From assembly GCF_003316635.1 (NCBI RefSeq), contig NZ_QNQP01000003.1:124001-188000 (forward strand): a DNA stretch of 64,000 bases. The letters run 5' to 3'. This DNA comes from Roseovarius dicentrarchi. Its GTDB lineage: Bacteria > Pseudomonadota > Alphaproteobacteria > Rhodobacterales > Rhodobacteraceae. The translations under genes were made by a program, and so were the position numbers. Below, in pieces: positions 18,236-25,729 of the stretch (positions are counted from its first letter, which is position 1; every line of letters starts with the position of its first letter). Under the pieces are notes generated by a model, which saw only the letters and a program-made list of their open reading frames with translations, was not told the origin of the DNA and made no database searches.

Positions 18236-19131
18236 GCCTGCGCGCCCGGTTGCTGTGCGGCTGGTTGCGCCAGACTGAAAAGCGTTTCATCGCCCGCGCC
18301 GGGCAGCCTGCGCAGTTGCGTCGGCATATGGAGCGCAGCGCGCGTTTCTTTTTTCACGCGCCGCGTGGAACGGAATTTGAGGAAATCACGCTTGGTGCAA
18401 CGCCAGTGGAAGCAACGCGCGTCATGCCCTTGGGCGCGTCGCATGGGCCGCTGATCCTGTATTTTCACGGGGGTGGATATATCTTTGGCAGCCCGCGCAC
18501 GCATCGCGCGATGGTTGCGCAACTGGCGGCGCGCACCGGATTGCCTGCGGTGCTGCCTCAATACAGGCTGGCGCCGGAGCATCCCTTTCCTGCGGCGCCG
18601 GATGATGTGCTAAGTGCATACCGTGCCGTGATGGGACATTCCGGCGGGGTCATTATCGGCGGCGACAGCGCGGGCGGGGGGCTGGCGCTGGGCCTGCTAG
18701 GGCATATTGCGGCACTGGGTCTGCCGCAGCCGCTGGGGACGTTTTGCTTTTCGCCATTGACGGACATGACGTTCTCGGGCCGCAGTTTTACCACTAACGC
18801 CAAGGCAGATCCCCTGCTGCCTGCGGAGCGGGCGCGCGACATGGCGATGATGTATCTGCAGGGCGGCGATGCCTATGATCCGCGCGCGACGCCTCTTAAC
18901 GCTGATTTCGCCGGGGCTGGACCTGTCTGGCTGACAGCGGGCGATACCGAAATACTGCTGGATGATACGCGCCGGATGGCGGATCGGCTGATGGCGCAGG
19001 GAGTTGACGTCACTTGCATCATTGAGCGCGGCCTGCCGCATGTTTGGCCATTGATGCACGCAATCCTACCCGAGGCACGCCGGACGCTGGACGGGCTGGC
19101 GGGGTGGATCACGTCTCTTTCGCGGTTGTGA
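18232..19131 (+). CDS. alpha/beta hydrolase, hormone-sensitive-lipase family
   Basis: Probable carboxylesterase of 299 residues. The oxyanion motif HGGGYIFGS, nucleophile elbow GDSAGGG, acid in [10 protein letters not shown] and histidine in GLPHVWPLM make up a complete HSL-type catalytic set. The chosen start, GTG 18232, overlaps the gshB stop by four bases; a TTG at 18205 is possible. The last 23 bases overlap the convergent comM gene. The substrate cannot be predicted; the coupling to gshB may only be positional. Confidence 0.85.
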   Translation: MSLRARLLCGWLRQTEKRFIARAGQPAQLRRHMERSARFFFHAPRGTEFEEITLGATPVEATRVMPLGASHGPLILYFHGGGYIFGSPRTHRAMVAQLAARTGLPAVLPQYRLAPEHPFPAAPDDVLSAYRAVMGHSGGVIIGGDSAGGGLALGLLGHIAALGLPQPLGTFCFSPLTDMTFSGRSFTTNAKADPLLPAERARDMAMMYLQGGDAYDPRATPLNADFAGAGPVWLTAGDTEILLDDTRRMADRLMAQGVDVTCIIERGLPHVWPLMHAILPEARRTLDGLAGWITSLSRL

Positions 19132-20623
19132 TTCGATAGCTGGCAGCCTCGGCCACGTGCGGGCGGCGCACGTTGGCCGATCCGTCCAGATCGGCGATGG
19201 TGCGCGCGACGCGCAGCACCCGGTGATAGCCGCGCGCCGACAGGCCAAAGCGGTCTGCCATGCGTGTCAGCAGGGCGCGCCCTTCGGCATCCGGGGTTGC
19301 CACCGCGTCGAGGATGGCGCCCTCGGCATCGGAGTTGAGCCGTGTGCCGGGAGCGTCGGCAAAGCGCGCGGCCTGCACCGCCTGCGCGGCGGCGACCCGG
19401 CCGGCGACTTCAGCCGAGCTGTCGCCCGAAGGTGGCAGGTCAAGATCGGAAAAACTGACCGGGGGCACGTCGACCCGCAGATCGAAGCGGTCCATCAGCG
19501 GGCCGCTGATCCGGCCAAGGTAATCCTCGCCGCAGACCGGGGCGCGGCTGCAGGCGCGCGACGGCTCGCTAAGGTAGCCGCATTTGCAAGGGTTCGCCGC
19601 GGCGATCAGCATGAAACGGCAGGGATAGGTGACATGCGCGTTGGCGCGGGCGATCATGACTTCGCCGGTTTCGATAGGCTGGCGCAGCGTTTCCAGCACC
19701 GTGCGCGAAAATTCGGGAAATTCATCCATGAACAGCACGCCATTATGTGCCAGACTGATTTCGCCCGGTGACGCGCGCCGTCCGCCGCCCACGATCGCGG
19801 CCATGGAGGCGGTGTGATGTGGTTCGCGGAATGGGCGGGCGCGGCTGATGCCGCCCTGATCCAGCAGCCCGGCGAGCGAGTGGATCATGGACGTCTCCAG
19901 CGCCTCGCGCGCGTCCAGTGGTGGCAGGATGCCGGGCAGCCGGGCGGCAAGCATGGATTTGCCCGATCCGGGCGTGCCGATCAGCATCAGGTGATGGCGC
20001 CCGGCGGCGGCGATTTCCAGCGCGCGTTTTGCACGTTCCTGCCCTTTGACATCGCGCAGGTCGCGGCCCAGCGGGGGCGCGATCACCTCGCCGGGCTGGG
20101 CGGCGGGCAGGGGCGCCTGCCCGGTGAAGTGGCGCACCACGTCGGCCAATGTGGCCGCGCCGATGACATGCGCGGCGCCGACCCATGCCGCCTCGGCCCC
20201 CGACGCCTTGGGGCAGAGCAGGGTGCGGTCCTCTTCGGCGGCGGCCATGGCGGCGGGCAGTGCGCCGATGACGGGCATGATGGTGCCGTCGAGCGACAAT
20301 TCGCCCAGTGATGTGGTGCCCTCGATGGCATCCTTGGGGATGATCTCAAGCGCGGCCAGCAGGGCCAGCGCGATGGGCAGGTCGAAATGGCTGCCTTCCT
20401 TGGGCAGGTCCGCAGGGCTGAGATTAACCGTAATCCGTTTGGACGGCAGCGCGATGGCCATGGAGGTAAGCGCCGTGCGCACCCGGTCGCGCGCCTCGCT
20501 CACCGCCTTGTCCGGCAGGCCGACGAGGCTGAAGGCCGGCACGCCGGGAGTGACGGCGCATTGCACCTCGACATGGCGGGCGTCGACCCCTTCAAAAGCC
20601 ACGGTATAGGCGCGCGCGATCAT
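19109..20623 (-). CDS. comM: YifB/ComM family Mg-chelatase-like AAA+ ATPase
   Basis: AAA+ ATPase of 504 residues related to ComM, a helicase that promotes branch migration of recombination intermediates during natural transformation. Domains in order: Lon-like substrate domain (about 1-165), Mg-chelatase ATPase with Walker A GTPGSGKSMLAARLPGILPP (about residue 217) and Walker B region NGVLFMDEFPEF, and a C-terminal domain (RGYHRVLRVARTIADLDGS). A four-cysteine group (CKCGYLSEPSRACSRAPVC) is consistent with the zinc-like insert of the family. A role in DNA uptake here is inferred from family members. Confidence 0.92.
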   Translation of the reverse strand: MIARAYTVAFEGVDARHVEVQCAVTPGVPAFSLVGLPDKAVSEARDRVRTALTSMAIALPSKRITVNLSPADLPKEGSHFDLPIALALLAALEIIPKDAIEGTTSLGELSLDGTIMPVIGALPAAMAAAEEDRTLLCPKASGAEAAWVGAAHVIGAATLADVVRHFTGQAPLPAAQPGEVIAPPLGRDLRDVKGQERAKRALEIAAAGRHHLMLIGTPGSGKSMLAARLPGILPPLDAREALETSMIHSLAGLLDQGGISRARPFREPHHTASMAAIVGGGRRASPGEISLAHNGVLFMDEFPEFSRTVLETLRQPIETGEVMIARANAHVTYPCRFMLIAAANPCKCGYLSEPSRACSRAPVCGEDYLGRISGPLMDRFDLRVDVPPVSFSDLDLPPSGDSSAEVAGRVAAAQAVQAARFADAPGTRLNSDAEGAILDAVATPDAEGRALLTRMADRFGLSARGYHRVLRVARTIADLDGSANVRRPHVAEAASYRITTAKET

Positions 20624-20705
20624 GTCCTGCCCTTCTGGCTTTTGGTTAATCCTAGGGTGGCAAATGTTTAAGAATGGTTAACACGGGAATGGGAATGTTG
20701 CGGGC

Positions 20706-21278
20706 TCAGGGCAGGTAATTGATGCTGTCCGCGTGCCAGCGCTGCCCGTCATGGCGCAGGGCGGTGATCGACAGATTGTCGATGCGGTGGCCGAACGCCT
20801 CGTAGGCGGTGATGCCAAGCGCGGTCTGAACCTGCGTCAGAATAGCGCCCATATGCGCCACGGCGATGATGTCGCGGCCCGGATGGGCGGCGCGCAGAGT
20901 GCCAACCGCGGCGGACACGCGGGCGCTGGCGGCGTTCCAGGATTCGCCGTCCGGCGCGCTGAGATCGCCGGGCGTCTCCCAGAAGGCGCGCAGGCGCTCG
21001 GGCTGCGGGGCGCTGTCGAAACTGGCCATTTCCCACGCGCCAAAGTTAATCTCGCGCAGGGACGGGGTGTCAGGCAGGCGTATCCGGGCGCCCTGTATCG
21101 CGGTGGCGGTGTCATGCGCGCGGATCAGGTCCGACGATATGACCAGCGCATCCTGCGGCAGGTGCGATGAGACGCGCGCCAGCTGGGCGGTATCGCTCAG
21201 ATCGGCGGGCAGATCGGTCCAGCCGACCATGGCGTTTGCATGGGTCGGGCCGTGGCGGACCCAGAAAAAACGGCTCAT
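20706..21278 (-). CDS. histidine phosphatase family protein, possible alpha-ribazole phosphatase
   Basis: 190-residue phosphoglycerate-mutase-fold phosphatase with the catalytic RHG motif in FWVRHGPTH (residue 9), second histidine in AVAHMGAI, and EINFG. It starts at ATG 21278, overlapping the cobU stop by four bases, so the two are translationally coupled. Association with cobU suggests a CobC-like role, removing the 5'-phosphate of alpha-ribazole phosphate or adenosylcobalamin phosphate in cobalamin synthesis. Activity in this superfamily is not reliably predicted by sequence. A much longer frame extending to 21998 is a shadow of cobU. Confidence 0.75.
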   Translation of the reverse strand: MSRFFWVRHGPTHANAMVGWTDLPADLSDTAQLARVSSHLPQDALVISSDLIRAHDTATAIQGARIRLPDTPSLREINFGAWEMASFDSAPQPERLRAFWETPGDLSAPDGESWNAASARVSAAVGTLRAAHPGRDIIAVAHMGAILTQVQTALGITAYEAFGHRIDNLSITALRHDGQRWHADSINYLP

Positions 21279-21799
21279 GGCAAGGCCCCTTTCAGCGTCA
21301 TGGGCAATCCGGCCGCGATGAATACGACCAGCCCGGCCTGTTCGGCCAAACGCTGATTTAGCGCGCCTTGGGCGCGTTGAAAGCGTCGGGCCAGCGCATT
21401 GTCCGGCACGACGGACAGGCCCACCTCGTTCGATACGATGACAACCGGCGCCGCGCAGGCGGCGAGGGACGCGAACAATGCGGCCTCGGCGCCAGCCAGA
21501 TCGCTGCCGCCCAGCATGTGATTGCTCAGCCACAGGGTTGCGCAATCGAGCAAGACGGCCTGATCCGCGCCCGCAGCCGCCAGCGCCGGACCCAGATCCA
21601 GCGGCGCCTCGACCGTGGTCCAGCCGTCTGCCGCGCGGGCCTGTCGGTGCTGCGCGATCTGGCGCTGCATTTCGCCGTCGTAGGCTTCGGCAGTGGCCAG
21701 ATACAGCCGCCGGTTGCCGGCACGGCGCACCAGATTTTCGGCAAAGGCCGATTTTCCCGAAGCCGCCCCACCTAGCACCAATGTCAGGCTTGGCAACAT
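21275..21799 (-). CDS. cobU: adenosylcobinamide kinase/adenosylcobinamide-phosphate guanylyltransferase
   Basis: Bifunctional enzyme (CobU/CobP) that phosphorylates adenosylcobinamide and converts it to the GDP derivative in late B12 assembly. 174 residues; P-loop LGGAASGKSAFAE near residue 8, the guanylylated-histidine region QRQIAQHRQARAADGWTTVE, and LLDCATLWLSNHML with VIVSNEVGLSVVP as in characterised CobU. The start faces rpoH2 across a 102-base spacer. bluB, another B12 gene, lies at 54 kb. Confidence 0.93.
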   Translation of the reverse strand: MLPSLTLVLGGAASGKSAFAENLVRRAGNRRLYLATAEAYDGEMQRQIAQHRQARAADGWTTVEAPLDLGPALAAAGADQAVLLDCATLWLSNHMLGGSDLAGAEAALFASLAACAAPVVIVSNEVGLSVVPDNALARRFQRAQGALNQRLAEQAGLVVFIAAGLPMTLKGALP

Positions 21800-21816
21800 A
21801 AGCTATGAACCTTTTA

Positions 21817-21846
21817 TGATCCGAAACGTTACCCCTTCCGTAACAC
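21817..21846 (+). promoter_or_regulatory. candidate ECF11 (RpoE/ChrR-type) promoter of rpoH2
   Basis: TGATCC (21817-21822), an 18-base spacer, then TAACAC (21841-21846), 56 bases before the rpoH2 ATG. Rhodobacter sphaeroides RpoE recognises TGATC at -35 and TAA at -10 with about this spacing and is known to drive rpoHII, so both the elements and the location fit. The sixth position and the -10 tail differ from the best sites. Confidence 0.6.
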
Positions 21847-21901
21847 CTCACATAACACTGAGGAAGAGCGCGCCACGGCGTGCCGAACCGGAGGAAGACA
21901 G

Positions 21902-22780
21902 ATGGCTCTGGACGTTCAACAAAGCAGCTCGATGTCGCGCAAGGCCATGAAGGCCGAATTGCTGGATGCCGAAACCGAGTTGAAGCTGGCCTATGCATGG
22001 CGCGATCATCGTGATGAGGAGGCCCTGCACCGACTGATCACTGCCTATATGCGGCTGGCCATTTCGATGGCATCCAAGTTCCGCCGCTATGGCGCGCCGA
22101 TGAATGATCTGATCCAGGAGGCGGGTCTGGGCCTGATGAAGGCCGCCGAGAAATTCGACCCGGACCGTGGCGTGCGGTTTTCGACCTACGCCGTCTGGTG
22201 GATCAAGGCGAGCGTTCAGGATTACGTCATGCGCAATTGGTCCATGGTGCGGACCGGATCGACATCGTCGCAAAAGTCGCTGTTTTTCAACATGCGCCGC
22301 GTTCAGGCCCGGCTGGAGCGCGAGGCGATGGCCCAGGGCGCCGAGCTGGACGGGTACCAGCTGCGCGAGATGATCGCGCAGGAGGTGGGCGTGCCGCTGC
22401 GCGATGTGGAGATGATGCAAGGTCGGCTGTCGGGGTCCGACTTTTCGCTGAATGCGACGCAAAGCTCCGAAGATGAGGGGCGCGAGTGGATCGACGCGCT
22501 GGAGGATGACGCCCCGCGCGGCGATCAGCTGGTCGAGGTCGATCACGATCTGGCGGCCCTGCGCGGCTGGCTGACCGAGGCGATGGGAACGCTCAGCACG
22601 CGCGAGCAGTTCATCGTGCGCGAGCGCAAGTTGCGCGAGGAGCCACGCACATTGGAGAGCCTCGGGACCGAGTTGAAGCTGAGCAAGGAACGCGTGCGCC
22701 AACTGGAAGCGGCGGCATTTCAGAAGATGCGCAAAACCCTTGAGGCCAAAGGCGCCGAAGTTCACAGCCTGCTGGTGTGA
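21902..22780 (+). CDS. rpoH: heat-shock/oxidative-stress sigma factor RpoH2
   Basis: Sigma-32-family factor of 292 residues. Region 2 is clear in YMRLAISMASKFRRYGAPMNDLIQEAGLG and FSTYAVWWIKASVQDYVMRN, the RpoH box is QKSLFFNMRR, and region 4 is TLESLGTELKLSKERVRQLE. The N-terminus (MALDVQQSSSMSRKAMKAEL) matches the RpoHII branch of Rhodobacter as I remember it rather than RpoHI, which directs the classic heat-shock set. RpoHII responds to singlet oxygen and other photo-oxidative stress in R. sphaeroides. A GGAGG ribosome site precedes the ATG, and a candidate ECF11-type promoter lies upstream. Confidence 0.92.
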   Translation: MALDVQQSSSMSRKAMKAELLDAETELKLAYAWRDHRDEEALHRLITAYMRLAISMASKFRRYGAPMNDLIQEAGLGLMKAAEKFDPDRGVRFSTYAVWWIKASVQDYVMRNWSMVRTGSTSSQKSLFFNMRRVQARLEREAMAQGAELDGYQLREMIAQEVGVPLRDVEMMQGRLSGSDFSLNATQSSEDEGREWIDALEDDAPRGDQLVEVDHDLAALRGWLTEAMGTLSTREQFIVRERKLREEPRTLESLGTELKLSKERVRQLEAAAFQKMRKTLEAKGAEVHSLLV

Positions 22781-22845
22781 CCGCGCCCTTGTCTCCGGTG
22801 CGGCGCAATCCTACTGTGACCCGTCGATACTGACCGGAGGGTTAC

Positions 22846-24048
22846 ATGCTGGCGTCAAAGCGTATTTTGCTTATCATCAGCGGCGGCATTGCCGCGTTCA
22901 AGGCGCTGGATCTGATCCGGCGCCTGCGTGAACGCGGTGCCACGGTCACGCCTGTCCTGACGCGCGCGGGCACCGAATTTGTCACGCCGCTGTCGGTATC
23001 GGCGTTGGCAGGGCGCAAGGTGTTTACCGATCTGTTCGATCTGACATCCGAGGCCGAGATGGGCCATATCGAGCTTAGCCGAAGTGCGGATCTGATCGTC
23101 GTGGCGCCCGCGACTGCCGATCTGATGGCAAAAATGGCGCAGGGGCATGCGGATGATCTGGCCTCGACCCTGCTCTTGGCGACAGATACACCCGTTTTGA
23201 TCGCGCCCGCGATGAATGTCCGCATGTGGCAGCACCCTGCAACGCAGCGCAATATCGCGGTCTTGCGCGGTGACGGCATCATGTTCGCCGGTCCCGACGA
23301 TGGCGACATGGCCTGCGGCGAACACGGGCCGGGCCGCATGGCCGAGCCGCTGGATATCGTGTCAGCGATTGATCGGGCGCTGGCCGATGGGCCGATGAAG
23401 GGCCGCCGCGTTTTGGTCACGTCCGGCCCCACGCATGAGCCGATCGACCCGGTACGCTACATCGCCAACCGGTCCTCGGGCGCGCAGGGAACAGCGATTG
23501 CGCGCGCCTTGGCCGGTTTGGGCGCGCAGGTGGTGTTTGTCACCGGCCCTGCGGATGTGCCACCGCCGGGCGGCGTCGAGGTGCACCGGGTCGAAACCGC
23601 CCGCGAAATGCTGGCGGCGTGCGAGGCGGCGCTGCCTGTTGACGTCGCGGTTTGTGCGGCGGCCGTTGCAGATTGGCGCATGGCCACCGCTGCCACCTCA
23701 AAGATGAAGAAAACGGCAGGCGGTCTGCCGCAACTGGAATTCGCCGAAAACCCCGACATTCTGGCCAGCCTGTCACAGCGGGCAGAGGGCCGGCCCGGCC
23801 TTGTCATCGGCTTTGCCGCCGAGACCGACGATCTGGAGGCGAACGCCACCGCCAAGCGCCGGCGCAAGGGCTGCGACTGGATTGTTGCCAATGACGTCAG
23901 TGCCGGTACGGGGATCATGGGGGGCAGCGAGAACGCCGTTCTGCTGATCACAGAGACAGGAGCAGAGGCGTGGCCGCGCATGGCCAAGGACCGCGTTGCC
24001 GCGCAGCTGGCACAGCGTATTGCGGATGCGTTGCCGTCCAGGCTGTAA
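22846..24048 (+). CDS. coaBC: phosphopantothenoylcysteine decarboxylase/phosphopantothenate-cysteine ligase
   Basis: Bifunctional coenzyme A biosynthesis enzyme of 400 residues. The CoaC part (1-190) shows RILLIISGGIAAFKALDLI, the catalytic histidine region GHIELSRSAD, and APAMNVRMWQHPATQRNI. The CoaB part starts at RRVLVTSGPTHEPIDPVRYI and includes NRSSGAQG and the MKKTAGGLPQLEFAENPDIL substrate segment. A GGAGGGTT ribosome site precedes the ATG. The dut gene that often follows coaBC is not here. Confidence 0.96.
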   Translation: MLASKRILLIISGGIAAFKALDLIRRLRERGATVTPVLTRAGTEFVTPLSVSALAGRKVFTDLFDLTSEAEMGHIELSRSADLIVVAPATADLMAKMAQGHADDLASTLLLATDTPVLIAPAMNVRMWQHPATQRNIAVLRGDGIMFAGPDDGDMACGEHGPGRMAEPLDIVSAIDRALADGPMKGRRVLVTSGPTHEPIDPVRYIANRSSGAQGTAIARALAGLGAQVVFVTGPADVPPPGGVEVHRVETAREMLAACEAALPVDVAVCAAAVADWRMATAATSKMKKTAGGLPQLEFAENPDILASLSQRAEGRPGLVIGFAAETDDLEANATAKRRRKGCDWIVANDVSAGTGIMGGSENAVLLITETGAEAWPRMAKDRVAAQLAQRIADALPSRL

Positions 24049-24169
24049 CAGCGTCCAACGTCGCACCGAACCGCTAAGATCCGGTTAATCCGCGCGCGCG
24101 AATGCGTATTGCGCGGCCCCTGTGATTGCCGCAAAAGGACATCGCAGCGCAATGTGGTGGCCGGTATAA

Positions 24170-24451
24170 ATGCACAGACCTTTGGAGAAATCGCCAAAAT
24201 CCTATGCGGTTGCCGTCACGTTATGCGGAGTCTTTGGGATGATGGGCGTGCATCATTTCTATCTGGGCGACTGGCTTCATGGTCTGGCGGATGCCGGGCT
24301 GCTGGTTCTTGCGGTGGCATTTTCCTTGCAAGGCTACGGGGGGCTGGCGCTGCTGGTTCTGGTCATCGATGCCATCCACACCATCGTGATATTTTACTAC
24401 CTTATCGTCGAGAAATGGCGCGACGGTCAGGGGCGCCCCGTCACGCTTTAG
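24170..24451 (+). CDS. TM2 domain-containing small membrane protein
   Basis: 93-residue protein with the TM2 pattern: first helix with GVFGMMGVHHFYLGDWLHG, second helix AGLLVLAVAFSL, and an extra third hydrophobic stretch ALLVLVIDAIHTIVIFYYL. The G-x-x-G-x-H-x-F-Y-L-G motif defines the family, whose function is unknown. It is followed after 54 bases by a second, shorter TM2 gene, suggesting a local duplication or a pair that works together. The ribosome site is weak. Confidence 0.72.
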   Translation: MHRPLEKSPKSYAVAVTLCGVFGMMGVHHFYLGDWLHGLADAGLLVLAVAFSLQGYGGLALLVLVIDAIHTIVIFYYLIVEKWRDGQGRPVTL

Positions 24452-24505
24452 GTGCGCGCGATACCCATCATTGCCGCTGGGCGGCATCTTGAAAGGATAG
24501 AAACC

Positions 24506-24739
24506 ATGTCTGACACTACTACCCTTGGCCCGGTCAGCGACAAGAAATTCGTGCCTGCCGTGCTGCTCTGCTTTTTCCTGGGCGGGCTGGGCATCCACCG
24601 GTTTTACCTGGGCAAGATCGGCACCGGCATCCTGATGCTGGTGACGCTGGGCGGTTTCGGTATCTGGACCATCATTGATTTTGTCCGCCTGATCGTTGGC
24701 TCGCTCAAGGACAGGAACGGCCTGCCGTTACAGCGCTAA
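24506..24739 (+). CDS. TM2 domain-containing small membrane protein
   Basis: 77-residue protein: MSDTTTLGPVSDKKFVPAVL then a TM2 domain (LCFFLGGLGIHRFYLGKIG, turn, ILMLVTLGGFGIWTIIDFV) and a short basic tail. Start fixed at ATG 24506 by GAAAGGA seven bases upstream; the GTG-initiated frame from 24452 directly abuts the previous gene but lacks a ribosome site. Two helices joined by a short loop agree with the standard TM2 fold. The role is unknown. Confidence 0.8.
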   Translation: MSDTTTLGPVSDKKFVPAVLLCFFLGGLGIHRFYLGKIGTGILMLVTLGGFGIWTIIDFVRLIVGSLKDRNGLPLQR

Positions 24740-24806
24740 TTGCGCCCGGCGGCGGCGATTCTATGATGGACGTAACATTTTGGCCGGGCGTGGCACATGG
24801 CGCCAA

Positions 24807-24844
24807 TATTTGTGATCACACGCATAGGCGTGTGATCACAAATA
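24807..24844. promoter_or_regulatory. tandem palindrome/perfect 17-bp inverted repeat upstream of sdhC
   Basis: Two identical 10-bp palindromes TGTGATCACA (24811-24820 and 24831-24840) lie exactly 20 bp apart, and the whole unit is a perfect 17-bp inverted repeat around ATAG. There is no T tract on either side, so an operator is more likely than a terminator. It lies 105-142 bases before the sdhC start. Confidence 0.6.
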
Positions 24845-24948
24845 GCAGTTGTTAGGGCCACCGTGGCACTTTTCGGCGCTTTGGGGCTGGGCAAGCGCGT
24901 CAGGACGGCTAGAACAATGTGCAAGTGGATAGCAAAGGATCAACCGAT

Positions 24949-25332
24949 ATGGCCGATGTGAACCGGGGCGAGCGCCCGCTGTCGCCGCATATTTCCATCT
25001 ACCGCCCGCAGATGACGTCGATCAGCTCGATCCTGACGCGGATCACTGGCAACGCGCTGATCGTGGCCGTTCTGCCGATGGTATGGTGGCTGCTGGCCGC
25101 CGCCGCCGGGCCGGAGTATTTCGACACGGCCAACGCTGTGATCACCTCATGGTTTGGCATCCTGGTGATGACGCTGTCGCTGTGGGCGATCTGGTATCAT
25201 TATCTGGCTGGGCTGCGGCACCTGATCTGGGACACGGGCAAGGCGCTTGATATCAAATCCGCCGAGACGCTGGGCTGGGTCTGTGTGATCGGCTCTGTCG
25301 TGCTGACCGTCCTGACACTCATCATCATTTAA
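24949..25332 (+). CDS. sdhC: succinate dehydrogenase cytochrome b556 subunit
   Basis: Membrane anchor of respiratory complex II, 127 residues, with three transmembrane helices. The N-terminal RPLSPHISIYRPQMTSISSI is the conserved quinone-site region and the haem-ligand histidine is in AGLRHLIWDTGKAL. Start at ATG 24949 rather than the longer frame from 24919, giving the usual MADVNRGERPLSPH beginning. First gene of the sdhCDA-x-sdhB operon. Confidence 0.95.
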   Translation: MADVNRGERPLSPHISIYRPQMTSISSILTRITGNALIVAVLPMVWWLLAAAAGPEYFDTANAVITSWFGILVMTLSLWAIWYHYLAGLRHLIWDTGKALDIKSAETLGWVCVIGSVVLTVLTLIII

Positions 25333-25345
25333 GGGAGGGCAAGCC

Positions 25346-25717
25346 ATGCGTTTCATGACCGCCCGCAAACGCGCCGAGGGTAAGGGCGCTGCACATTCCG
25401 GCACCGAACATCACTGGTACATGACCGTCAGTTCGGTCGGGCTGGCGCTGATCGTGCCGACATTCCTGTACATTTTCGGCAGCACACTGGGCGGCACGCG
25501 CGACGAGGTGATCGCCACGCTCAGCCACCCCGCCGTGGCGATCCTGTTCGGTCTGGTGTTCTTTGTGGGCCTGGAGCATTTCCGCAAGGGCGCCCAGACG
25601 ATGATCGAGGATTACAGCAAGGGCCTGACGCGGCGCCTGCTGATCATCGGTGTGACTGTGCTGTCTTATGGGCTTACGGCGACCAGCCTGTTCGCCCTTG
25701 CCAAAATCGCGATTTAA
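25346..25717 (+). CDS. sdhD: succinate dehydrogenase hydrophobic membrane anchor subunit
   Basis: Second membrane anchor of complex II, 123 residues with three helices (WYMTVSSVGLALIVPTFLYI, VAILFGLVFFVGLEHFRKG and the C-terminal LLIIGVTVLSYGLTATSLF). The tail after helix two (AQTMIEDYSKG) contains the conserved D-Y pair of SdhD. An AGGGAGGGC ribosome site lies before the ATG, 13 bases after sdhC. Confidence 0.93.
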   Translation: MRFMTARKRAEGKGAAHSGTEHHWYMTVSSVGLALIVPTFLYIFGSTLGGTRDEVIATLSHPAVAILFGLVFFVGLEHFRKGAQTMIEDYSKGLTRRLLIIGVTVLSYGLTATSLFALAKIAI

Positions 25718-25729
25718 GGACCTCATCCA

